The notes: generated by a model not told the origin, from the letters alone. Numbered from the stretch's first letter, positions 1 through 5,698 are shown. The stretch is DNA of 7,629 bases from an uncultured Candidatus Melainabacteria bacterium (GCA_934675225.1 CAKUQA010000049.1:1-7629); one strand, 5' to 3'. Numbers and translations are program-made.

Positions 1-37
1 ACAGCCCCCGATGAGCTACTAATGAATAATTTCTCAT
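1..37 (-). CDS. Glycerophosphodiester phosphodiesterase, N-terminal fragment (partial, runs off the window)
   Basis: Only the first 12 codons are visible, reading MRNYSLVAHRGL on the minus strand before the window ends. The AHRG motif a few residues after the start is the hallmark N-terminus of the GDPD (UgpQ/GlpQ) family. In that family the His and Arg belong to the active site that hydrolyses glycerophosphodiesters to glycerol-3-phosphate and an alcohol. The start is well supported by a GGAGG ribosome binding site 6 nt upstream and a near-consensus promoter at 68-96. It is divergent from the ABC transporter ATPase gene. With so few residues the family call rests on one motif plus correct start signals, so it is probable rather than certain, and the subfamily (cytosolic or exported) cannot be judged. 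Confidence 0.6.
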   Translation of the reverse strand, partial: MRNYSLVAHRGL

Positions 38-43
38 CTAAAA

Positions 44-48
44 CCTCC
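44..48 (-). promoter_or_regulatory. Ribosome binding site of the GDPD-like gene
   Basis: On the minus strand, GGAGG lies 6 nt before the ATG at 37-35. This is a full Shine-Dalgarno core and is what decides that the short edge fragment is a real gene start. Confidence 0.7.
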
Positions 49-67
49 AATATACTATTAAAGAAAG

Positions 68-96
68 ATTATAACAGATTTTTCAACTTTTTTCAA
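68..96 (-). promoter_or_regulatory. Sigma70-type promoter of the GDPD-like gene
   Basis: On the minus strand a -35 box TTGAAA (96-91) is followed by a 17-bp spacer and a perfect -10 box TATAAT (73-68), preceded by TGT, so it is also an extended -10. The expected transcription start is near 60-62, giving a leader of about 25 nt that includes the GGAGG site. This is one of the two best promoter matches in the window. Confidence 0.75.
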
Positions 97-97
97 C
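79..97. repeat. Direct repeat TTTTTCAAC x2 with 10-bp period in the divergent promoter region
   Basis: TTTTTCAAC occurs at 79-87 and again at 89-97 on the plus strand, a period of 10 bp, about one helical turn. The pair covers the -35 box and spacer of the minus-strand promoter and lies just upstream of the plus-strand -10 box. It could be a regulator site. It could also be chance in AT-rich DNA, because one copy contains the -35 element itself. Confidence 0.4.
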
Positions 98-117
98 ACA
101 AGAGTAATTGCTTTTCG

Positions 118-123
118 TATAAT
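118..123 (+). promoter_or_regulatory. Likely -10 box for the ABC transporter ATPase gene
   Basis: A perfect TATAAT sits 19 nt upstream of the ATG at 143. No good -35 box lies 16-18 bp upstream; the best nearby match is TCAACA at 93-98 with a 19-bp spacer. A start near 130 would leave a leader of only about 13 nt with no Shine-Dalgarno. It is credible because the region is a divergent intergenic space, but weaker than the promoters at 68-96 and 1126-1154. Confidence 0.45.
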
Positions 124-142
124 ATTAAGCTAGTATTTTTAT

Positions 143-1093
143 ATGCAAAATATTATTGAAATAAAAAATTTATTTGTTGAATACCAAAGTAATAACAATA
201 CTTTTGGGGGTAAAAAAATTATTCATGCTGTTAATGGCGTTGATTTAGATATAAAAAAAGGAGAAATTATAGCGATTGCAGGTGAATCAGGATGTGGCAA
301 ATCCACTCTTGCCAAAGCTATAATTGCTCTTGAACCGGCTAAATCCGGTGAAATTTGTTTTGAAAATAAAAATATTCTAACTCTCAACAAAAAAGAATTA
401 AAAGAATTCAGAAAAGAAACTCAAATGGTTTTTCAAAACCCATTTGCAAGTCTTAATCCCAAAATGAAAATCTTTGATATTCTCAAAGAGCCGCTTGAAA
501 TAAATACAAACTTATCAAAACAAGAAATAAAAGAAATAATAAACGAAAAAATTAAACTTGTTGGCTTGGAAGAAAGTTGTTTAAACCTTTATCCGCACGA
601 ATTTTCCGGAGGACAAAGGCAACGAATTGCAATAGCTAGAGCTCTAGTTCTTAATCCACAATTTATACTTGCAGACGAACCTGTTAGCGCATTAGATGTT
701 AGTATTCAAGCTCAAGTTATTAATCTTATAAAAGAGCTAAAAGAAAAATACAGTATAACTTTTTTATTAATTACACACGATATGAGTGTTATTGAATATC
801 TTGCCGATCGTGTTGCAATTATGTATTTAGGCGAAATCGTTGAAATAGGCGAAACAAAAGAAATTTTCAAAAACCCTTACCATCCATATACTAAAGCTCT
901 TTTAAATTCTGTTCCTCAAATAAATAAAAAGAATACTAGAGCGACATTAAAAGGAGATTTGCCATCACCGGCAGATTTGCCGAGTGGTTGCAAATTCCAC
1001 ACTCGCTGTCCTTATGCTATGGAAAAATGTAAAAATTGTATTCCGCCAGAAAAAGGAACTTTTCATAAAGTTAAATGCTTTATTTATGATTAG
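143..1093 (+). CDS. Oligopeptide/dipeptide ABC transporter ATP-binding protein (DppF/OppF type)
   Basis: This is the cytoplasmic ATPase subunit of a peptide-type ABC importer; ATP hydrolysis drives uptake through a pair of inner-membrane permeases. Visible motifs in its 316 residues are Walker A GESGCGKST (47-55), Q-loop MVFQNP (Q98), signature FSGGQRQ (154-160), Walker B ILADEP (175-180) and switch His THD (H212). The C-terminal oligo_HPY extension follows, with NPYHPYTKALL (244-254) and a cysteine cluster (C283, C289, C296, C299, C312). That extension is characteristic of Dpp/Opp/nickel-type ATPases and not of other ABC classes. The length is normal. The ATG has no Shine-Dalgarno. No partner ATPase or permease lies downstream: smpB follows after 67 nt, so the other subunits must be encoded elsewhere or beyond the left edge. 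The transported substrate (peptide, nickel or other) cannot be read from the ATPase. The stop is TAG and no terminator hairpin follows. Confidence 0.92.
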   Translation: MQNIIEIKNLFVEYQSNNNTFGGKKIIHAVNGVDLDIKKGEIIAIAGESGCGKSTLAKAIIALEPAKSGEICFENKNILTLNKKELKEFRKETQMVFQNPFASLNPKMKIFDILKEPLEINTNLSKQEIKEIINEKIKLVGLEESCLNLYPHEFSGGQRQRIAIARALVLNPQFILADEPVSALDVSIQAQVINLIKELKEKYSITFLLITHDMSVIEYLADRVAIMYLGEIVEIGETKEIFKNPYHPYTKALLNSVPQINKKNTRATLKGDLPSPADLPSGCKFHTRCPYAMEKCKNCIPPEKGTFHKVKCFIYD

Positions 1094-1102
1094 CGAATTT
1101 TA

Positions 1103-1130
1103 ACTCTTGCCTTTGACCAATACTCTTGCC
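1103..1130. repeat. Direct repeat ACTCTTGCC x2 with 19-bp period in the smpB promoter
   Basis: ACTCTTGCC occurs at 1103-1111 and 1122-1130. The second copy contains most of the smpB -35 box (TTGCCA, 1126-1131). The repeat may be an operator, a local duplication that created the -35 element, or chance. Confidence 0.4.
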
Positions 1131-1154
1131 ATCACTTGATATAAATGCTATAAT
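1126..1154 (+). promoter_or_regulatory. Sigma70-type promoter of smpB, abutting the start codon
   Basis: The -35 box TTGCCA (1126-1131), an exact 17-bp spacer and a perfect -10 box TATAAT (1149-1154) preceded by TGC (extended -10) form an excellent promoter. Only six bases, CAGCTT, separate the -10 box from the smpB ATG at 1161. Transcription would therefore start at or within a base or two of the ATG, which predicts a leaderless mRNA. Confidence 0.75.
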
Positions 1155-1160
1155 CAGCTT

Positions 1161-1613
1161 ATGGACAGAAAAATTATTACAACTAATAGAAAAGCTTTTC
1201 ATGATTTTACGATTTTAGAAAAATTTGTTGCAGGAATTGTATTAACCGGAACCGAAATAAAATCTATTCGAAAAAATGCAATTAATCTTAAAGACAGTTT
1301 TTGTAAAATAGAAGATAATGAAATTTTCTTGTACAAATGTCATATTTCTCCTTATGAACAAGGAAACAGATTTAACCACGACGCTGAACGTACAAGAAAA
1401 CTCTTAATGACAAAAAAAGAAATTTTAAAAATCCAAAACAAGGTAAAACAGGATAGTTTTACGATAATTCCACTGGAAGTTTTTTTGTCTCACGGTTTTG
1501 CAAAAATTGAAATAGGTCTCGCAAAAGGTAAAAAAATACACGACAAACGAGAAGATATTGCAAGAAAAGATCAAAAAAGAGAAATGGACAGAGCATCAAA
1601 AATCCGTTATTAA
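1161..1613 (+). CDS. smpB: SsrA-binding protein SmpB
   Basis: SmpB binds the tRNA-like domain of tmRNA and carries it into ribosomes stalled on mRNAs without a stop codon, so that the nascent chain is tagged and the ribosome released. The 150-residue protein shows the family pattern: TTNRKAFHDF near the N-terminus (7-16), the strand AGIVLTGTEIKSIR (24-37), the FNHDAERTRKLL helix start (71-82), and the basic GLAKGKKIHDKR segment (119-130). The segment leads into a Lys/Arg-rich tail, which in known SmpB proteins enters the empty decoding/mRNA channel. The length is slightly short but normal. The start is fixed by the alignment to the family N-terminus. No Shine-Dalgarno precedes it, and the promoter lies directly against the ATG. 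The formyltransferase gene follows after 22 nt, probably in the same transcript. The tmRNA gene (ssrA) is not in the window. Confidence 0.96.
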   Translation: MDRKIITTNRKAFHDFTILEKFVAGIVLTGTEIKSIRKNAINLKDSFCKIEDNEIFLYKCHISPYEQGNRFNHDAERTRKLLMTKKEILKIQNKVKQDSFTIIPLEVFLSHGFAKIEIGLAKGKKIHDKREDIARKDQKREMDRASKIRY

Positions 1614-1620
1614 ACTAAAA

Positions 1621-1625
1621 AAGGA
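1621..1625 (+). promoter_or_regulatory. Ribosome binding site of the formyltransferase gene, followed by a start-stop ATGTAA
   Basis: AAGGA at 1621-1625 is the only Shine-Dalgarno-like element before the ATG at 1636, with a rather long 10-nt spacing. Between them lies ATGTAA (1629-1634), a start codon immediately followed by a stop. Confidence 0.5.
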
Positions 1626-1635
1626 ATAATGTAAC

Positions 1636-2619
1636 ATGAAGGTCGTTATAATCGGGAAAGGAGAAATGCTTTCAAATTTAATAGAAGGCACTCTTGCATC
1701 TGGAGCTGAAATAGTAGGAGTTTTGCGGTACGAAAGAACAGTAATGCCCCCTCTTTTATTAAAGCTTCGTGACTTTTTCAAAACATCTTATGACGTTACA
1801 CTCATTAAAGAGAAAAAACTACACGAAATCAATTGCAAATCCGCAAATTCAAAACAATTCAAAAATGAATTGCTAAAATTGAATGCTGATATTTTGCTTG
1901 TTGGCACGTGGAGAGAAAAATTAAAAAAAGAAATTATTGATATTCCAACAATTGCATCTGTAAATGTTCATCCATCTCTTTTACCTAAATACAGAGGTCC
2001 AAATCCATATCTTCAAACAATTTTGCACCAAGAAAAGATTTCAGGAATTACATTTCACCTTATTGATGAAAACTTTGATAACGGAGCTATTCTTGAACAA
2101 AAAGAAATACCTATTTTGCCAAATGATACATCTAAAGAACTAAAATCAAGAACCGTTTACCAAGCAAGATTAATATGCACCGAAATTCTATCAAAACTTC
2201 TTGACGGATTAATAATACCTGTGCCGCAAAATGAAAAAGAAGCAACATATTTTTCAAACATAAAACCCATTGACATGATGCTAGATTTTGAAAAAGAAAC
2301 TGCAGAGCAAATTCATGCAAGAATTCGAGCTTTTCATCCTTGGCTACCCTGTTATGTAACGTATAAAAACAAATATTTCATCCCAAATCCGTATAAACTA
2401 AAAGTTTTAGATAAATCAAAAACTCAAAAATTAATTATAAAAAATAATATAAAAAATCCTAAAATTGGAAACATTATAGAAACCCACTATAAAACTCAAA
2501 CTATTATTATTTTATGCAAAGATGGGAAATCTATAAAAATGACTGGTGTAAAACTATATGGATTTTTTAATAAACCATTTACAAAAATATTTCTAAAAAA
2601 TATTGAATTCAATCAATAA
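1636..2619 (+). CDS. Formyltransferase, methionyl-tRNA formyltransferase-like (two-domain)
   Basis: The 327-residue protein combines an N-terminal formyl-transferase fold with an Fmt-type C-terminal domain, close to the usual Fmt length of about 315. The catalytic triad is intact: N110 and H112 in VNVHPSLLPKYRG and D148 in ENFDNGAIL. The 38- and 36-residue spacings match those of the family (N106/H108/D144 in E. coli PurN). The segment KPIDMMLDFEK then QIHARIRAFHPW (about 210-236) matches the Fmt linker and C-domain entry, and a C-terminal beta domain ends near 310. Unlike ordinary Fmt, the N-terminus reads GKGEMLSNLI rather than the GTPxFA type. The region about 30-60 lacks the RPAGRGKK-like loop that contacts initiator tRNA in E. 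coli Fmt. It may be the organism's divergent Fmt (N-formylation of initiator Met-tRNA from 10-formyl-THF), or a relative formylating an amino-sugar. Being next to smpB favours translation, but only weakly. Confidence 0.75.
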   Translation: MKVVIIGKGEMLSNLIEGTLASGAEIVGVLRYERTVMPPLLLKLRDFFKTSYDVTLIKEKKLHEINCKSANSKQFKNELLKLNADILLVGTWREKLKKEIIDIPTIASVNVHPSLLPKYRGPNPYLQTILHQEKISGITFHLIDENFDNGAILEQKEIPILPNDTSKELKSRTVYQARLICTEILSKLLDGLIIPVPQNEKEATYFSNIKPIDMMLDFEKETAEQIHARIRAFHPWLPCYVTYKNKYFIPNPYKLKVLDKSKTQKLIIKNNIKNPKIGNIIETHYKTQTIIILCKDGKSIKMTGVKLYGFFNKPFTKIFLKNIEFNQ

Positions 2620-2650
2620 AGCACCTCCATAAAAAAGGAAGTGCTTTATT
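2615..2650. terminator. Bidirectional rho-independent terminator between convergent genes
   Basis: Arms 2615-2628 and 2637-2650 form a 14-bp stem, AATAAAGCACCTCC against GGAAGTGCTTTATT, around an 8-base loop. One position differs: the plus-strand RNA has a C-A mismatch there, while the minus-strand RNA has a G-U wobble. The plus-strand side has the better T run (CTTTATTTC). The hairpin begins inside the formyltransferase stop codon and lies 26 bases past the hydG stop, so it can serve both converging units. Confidence 0.8.
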
Positions 2651-2675
2651 TCAAAAAAAATATATTTAATATCAT

Positions 2676-4097
2676 TTAGAAATTAAAATCTCTACCGCCA
2701 TTTTCAATCTTTTCTAAATCTTCTGCAACTTTTAGTTTAACACATTCCGGACATTCAAGAGTTTTTTGTTCTTTTGCTATTAAATTTTCTCCAACTGCTT
2801 TAGTTTCAGGAGATGCGTAATCCTCAAGATATTCTTTTAAAGTCAAAATTGCATTTGGATGACAAAAATTATGGATTTGTTTATCTTTACAAATTTCCAT
2901 AAATCTATCTCCGGTTCTACCATTTCTATAGCAAGCAGTACAAAAACTTGGTAAATATCCTAATTCCATAAGCCATTTGATAACTTCATCCAACGGTCTC
3001 CTATCAGAAACATCAAATTGAGCTGAATCTTCTTTTTCAGGCATCGGCTGAAAATAACCGCCAACACTAGTCTTGGAACCACCTGAAACTTGTGAAACTC
3101 CAAGTTCCAATAAACGTTTTCGACATTCTGCACTTTCTCTTGTAGAAACAATCATGCCGGTATACGGTACAGCAATTCTTATACAAGCAACAATTTTGGC
3201 AAATGTATCATCATCAATACCATTATCAAATACATTAGGGTCAATATCATCAGCCTTTCTGATTCTTGGGACACTTATAGTATGAGGACCAACTCCAAAA
3301 GCCGCTTCCAAGTGTTCTGCATGCATTAAAATACCTGCAAATTCATATCGGTATGACTCTAATCCGAATAAAACTCCTAACCCTACATCATCAATTCCAC
3401 CTTGCATGGCTCTATCCATAGCTTCTGTATGGTATTTATAATTATGTTTTGGTCCTGTCGGATGAAGATTTTCATAACTTTCTTTATTATATGTTTCTTG
3501 AAACAAAATATATGTACCAATTCCAACATCATGTAATTTTTTATAATTTTCAACTGTAGTTGCGGCAATATTAACATTTACACGGCGTATTGCACCATTT
3601 TTATGTTTAATAGAATAAATTGTTTTAATTGAATTTAAAATATATTCAATCGGGTTATTAACAGGATCTTCTCCCGCCTCTATTGCCAAACGTTTATGCC
3701 CCATATCCTGAAGTGCAGTAACTTCATTTATTATATCTTGTTGTGACAATTTTTTTCGTGGAATATGTTTATTTTTTGCATGATACGGACAATATACACA
3801 TCCGTTTACGCAATAATTTGACAAATATAGTGGTGCAAATAAAACAATTCTATTCCCATAATAATCTTGTTTTATTTTTTTTGCCAAAGAAAAAATTTCT
3901 TCATTTTTCTCCTTATCTTCACAAGCTAAAAGAATAGAAGCTTCTCTATGAGTAAGACCTTTACCTAATTTAGCTTTCTTCAATATTTCATTAATTAATT
4001 CAACATTATCTTTATTAGCATCAGCATATTTTAATGTTTCTAAAATTTCTTCATGAGAAATAAAATCTTCAGCATTATGTGAATTTGGATTATACAT
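2676..4097 (-). CDS. hydG: [FeFe]-hydrogenase H-cluster maturase HydG (radical SAM)
   Basis: HydG cleaves tyrosine with a radical-SAM cluster, releasing p-cresol and the CO and CN- ligands, and delivers an iron-carbonyl-cyanide unit for the hydrogenase H-cluster. The 473 residues carry the radical-SAM CX3CX2C motif (C96, C100, C103, in NYCVNGCVYC). They also carry the C-terminal CX2CX22C motif (C386, C389, C412, starting FCTACYRNGRTGDRF). The second motif holds the auxiliary cluster and separates HydG from its paralogue ThiH. The ending GGRDFNF is also HydG-like. The frame is open further upstream to a GTG at 4133. The ATG at 4097 is preferred because AGGGAG lies 7 nt before it and because 473 residues is the family length. 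It follows mnmA by 56 nt on the same strand. HydE, HydF and the hydrogenase are not in the window. An extra CPEC pair (C449, C452) lies near the C-terminus. Confidence 0.95.
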   Translation of the reverse strand: MYNPNSHNAEDFISHEEILETLKYADANKDNVELINEILKKAKLGKGLTHREASILLACEDKEKNEEIFSLAKKIKQDYYGNRIVLFAPLYLSNYCVNGCVYCPYHAKNKHIPRKKLSQQDIINEVTALQDMGHKRLAIEAGEDPVNNPIEYILNSIKTIYSIKHKNGAIRRVNVNIAATTVENYKKLHDVGIGTYILFQETYNKESYENLHPTGPKHNYKYHTEAMDRAMQGGIDDVGLGVLFGLESYRYEFAGILMHAEHLEAAFGVGPHTISVPRIRKADDIDPNVFDNGIDDDTFAKIVACIRIAVPYTGMIVSTRESAECRKRLLELGVSQVSGGSKTSVGGYFQPMPEKEDSAQFDVSDRRPLDEVIKWLMELGYLPSFCTACYRNGRTGDRFMEICKDKQIHNFCHPNAILTLKEYLEDYASPETKAVGENLIAKEQKTLECPECVKLKVAEDLEKIENGGRDFNF

Positions 4098-4104
4098 ATT
4101 TTTT

Positions 4105-4110
4105 CTCCCT
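4105..4110 (-). promoter_or_regulatory. Ribosome binding site deciding the hydG start
   Basis: On the minus strand AGGGAG lies 7 nt before the ATG at 4097-4095. It favours this start over the in-frame GTG at 4133 and the in-frame ATG at 4121, which would add 12 or 8 hydrophobic, non-conserved residues. Confidence 0.7.
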
Positions 4111-4153
4111 ATCAAAAACATGATAAACCTCACAAAGTAAAAAGTAAAGTCAA

Positions 4154-5206
4154 CTAATTTTTTACAATAAAACCGCCACCTATTAAATGCTTATCATCTA
4201 AATCATAAATAACACAAGACTGCCCATTTGTAACAGAGTTTACAGGCTCAAAAAAATCAACATCAACAAATCCATCACAAATACGAATATGAGCTTTTTT
4301 ATGTGGCATATTATAACGAATTTTAACCCAAGCATCAAATTCAGTTTTTTGTAACGGATAAGACCAATTAAAATCAACTACTTTCAAATTTTTAGAATAA
4401 TTATCTTCTTCTCTGCCAAGGTAAACAATATTTTTGTTTGCATCTATATCTATAACATACAGAGGATAAGGTGCGGCAATTCCTATTCCCTTCCGTTGAC
4501 CAATAGTATATTGATAACAACCTTTATGTTCTCCCCATTTTTTCCCGGTCAAAATATCTATAAAATCGCCTTTTCTAATTCCAAATTTATCAAACAAAAA
4601 GCTTTTAGTGGTAACAGGCTTTTGAATAAAGCAAATATCTTGACTTTCTTTAGAATCCTTTGGCGGCAAATTGTAATCAATAGCAATTTGCTTAACCTGT
4701 GATTTTTCATAATGGTAAAGAGGAAAAATTGTTTTTGAAAGTTGTTTTTGTCCCAGCCTGTATAAAAAATACAACTGGTCTTTATGTTCATCTTTTGCCG
4801 GATAAAGTTTGAAAACACCATCTACACATCTTATATCCGCATAATGTCCTGTCGCAAAAACATCCGCATTTAGAATTTCTGTTGCATAATCAAATAAAGT
4901 TCCCCACTTTATATACTGATTACAAACAATACAAGGATTTGGTGTTTTTCCATCTTTATACGCATTTACAAAATAATCAACAACTTTGTCATTAAACTTG
5001 TCAATTGTATTATAAACAATAAGTTCAATTCCAAGCATATCCGCAACACGCTTAGCATTTTGAACAATTTTTCCTGCCGCAGGAGTATCCTGCATTTTTG
5101 CAGTCAAACCTATAACCTTATATCCTTGTTGTTGCAATAAAAGTGCGGTAACAGAACTGTCAACCCCTCCACTCATAGCAACTACCGCTATTTTTTGTTT
5201 TTCCAT
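4154..5206 (-). CDS. mnmA: tRNA-specific 2-thiouridylase MnmA
   Basis: MnmA adenylates and then thiolates C2 of the wobble uridine of Lys, Glu and Gln tRNAs, taking sulfur from a cysteine-desulfurase relay in the cytoplasm. The 350-residue protein has the PP-loop AMSGGVDSS (10-18) and the first catalytic cysteine in TPNPCIVCN (C95). It also has FATGHYAD (117-124), HKDQLYFLYRL (141-151) and the second catalytic cysteine in ESQDICFI (C192). YTIGQRKGIGI (233-243) leads into the central and C-terminal beta-barrel domains. The two cysteines correspond to C102 and C199 of E. coli MnmA. The residue before IVC is Cys where E. coli has Asp, a variant I believe is seen in other MnmA proteins. No Shine-Dalgarno precedes the ATG, and a -10 box lies six bases before it. 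The upstream gene ends 69 nt earlier and hydG begins 56 nt downstream. The stop is TAG. Confidence 0.96.
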   Translation of the reverse strand: MEKQKIAVVAMSGGVDSSVTALLLQQQGYKVIGLTAKMQDTPAAGKIVQNAKRVADMLGIELIVYNTIDKFNDKVVDYFVNAYKDGKTPNPCIVCNQYIKWGTLFDYATEILNADVFATGHYADIRCVDGVFKLYPAKDEHKDQLYFLYRLGQKQLSKTIFPLYHYEKSQVKQIAIDYNLPPKDSKESQDICFIQKPVTTKSFLFDKFGIRKGDFIDILTGKKWGEHKGCYQYTIGQRKGIGIAAPYPLYVIDIDANKNIVYLGREEDNYSKNLKVVDFNWSYPLQKTEFDAWVKIRYNMPHKKAHIRICDGFVDVDFFEPVNSVTNGQSCVIYDLDDKHLIGGGFIVKN

Positions 5207-5212
5207 AGTTAT

Positions 5213-5243
5213 AATATAGCATGAAATTCTAAAAAATTGTTAA
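5213..5243 (-). promoter_or_regulatory. Promoter of mnmA, abutting the start codon
   Basis: On the minus strand the -10 box TATATT (5218-5213) is preceded by TGC (extended -10). A -35-like TTAACA (5243-5238, five of six consensus bases) lies at a long 19-bp spacing. Exactly six bases, ATAACT, separate the -10 box from the ATG at 5206, the same distance as at smpB. This implies a start of transcription at the ATG. Confidence 0.55.
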
Positions 5244-5275
5244 AATCAAACTGAACAAAATTTAATTTATTCTTT

Positions 5276-5698
5276 CTATATTTTCGTCAAATTATAAACC
5301 GGAGTAGCACCGTTCAGGTCAATGTATCTAAAAACATTCAATACAATTCCCGGAGCAAAGAAATAATTATTGTTTGTTGGAGTTATTCTAAGCATTGATT
5401 TGCTAGAATCGACCTTTACAACGCTTGCCAAGTATTGACGCCCTACGGCCGTAAATAAAATATACCCTGTTTTTGATTGAATTTCATCAATCGTAAACCT
5501 GTTCGCATTTATACTTGCAATAGCCATATAAAATAGTTTTTCCGGTGTTAAAATATAATTTCTCGTACATAAATTATAATCTACATTTTGTGGAGTAACC
5601 AATGTACTCAATGGCATTCCATCTTCAGCCAAAACTATAGGAGCACCTATCATTAACATTAACAAACTACCCAATAAAATTTTTATTGTTCTTTCCAT
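5276..5698 (-). CDS. Small secreted protein of unknown function
   Basis: The family is not recognised. The 140-residue product begins with a clear Sec signal peptide: a basic start (MERTIK), a hydrophobic core (about 7-23) and a VLA cleavage site after A24. There is no lipobox, so a soluble exported protein of about 116 residues is expected. The mature part has one helix-like stretch (EKLFYMAIASINANRF, about 53-68). Beta-rich segments follow: TGYILFTAVGRQYLASVVKV, then MLRITP and NNYFFAPGIVLNVFRYI. Only one cysteine (C44) remains and no further membrane segment is seen. The start codon lies inside the end of polA, with a 16-nt overlap in another frame, and AGGTG lies 4 nt before it, which suggests translational coupling to polA. 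Signal peptide, start signals and length support a real gene; the function is open. Confidence 0.8.
   Translation of the reverse strand: MERTIKILLGSLLMLMIGAPIVLAEDGMPLSTLVTPQNVDYNLCTRNYILTPEKLFYMAIASINANRFTIDEIQSKTGYILFTAVGRQYLASVVKVDSSKSMLRITPTNNNYFFAPGIVLNVFRYIDLNGATPVYNLTKI

Noticed and set aside
1094..1125. Terminator after the ABC ATPase gene
   Set aside because: No inverted repeat followed by a T run is visible; read-through into smpB is possible.
1596..1781. Minus-strand reading frame across the smpB/formyltransferase junction
   Set aside because: It overlaps two well-supported plus-strand genes, has no family resemblance and no start signals. Similar overlapping frames at 2132-2320, 2960-3285, 3383-3577, 3743-3937 and 4496-4821 were dropped for the same reason.
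2676..4097. ThiH (thiazole synthesis) instead of HydG
   Set aside because: ThiH lacks the C-terminal CX2CX22C motif, which is present here at C386/C389/C412.
4098..4133. Longer HydG start at GTG 4133 or ATG 4121
   Set aside because: The added residues are hydrophobic and not HydG-like, and the AGGGAG site points to the ATG at 4097, which gives the family length.
5219..5275. Intrinsic terminator between the secreted-protein gene and mnmA
   Set aside because: Only a five-pair TTGTT/AACAA stem with a long loop precedes the T run (minus strand). It is too weak to call, and the same bases form the mnmA promoter region.
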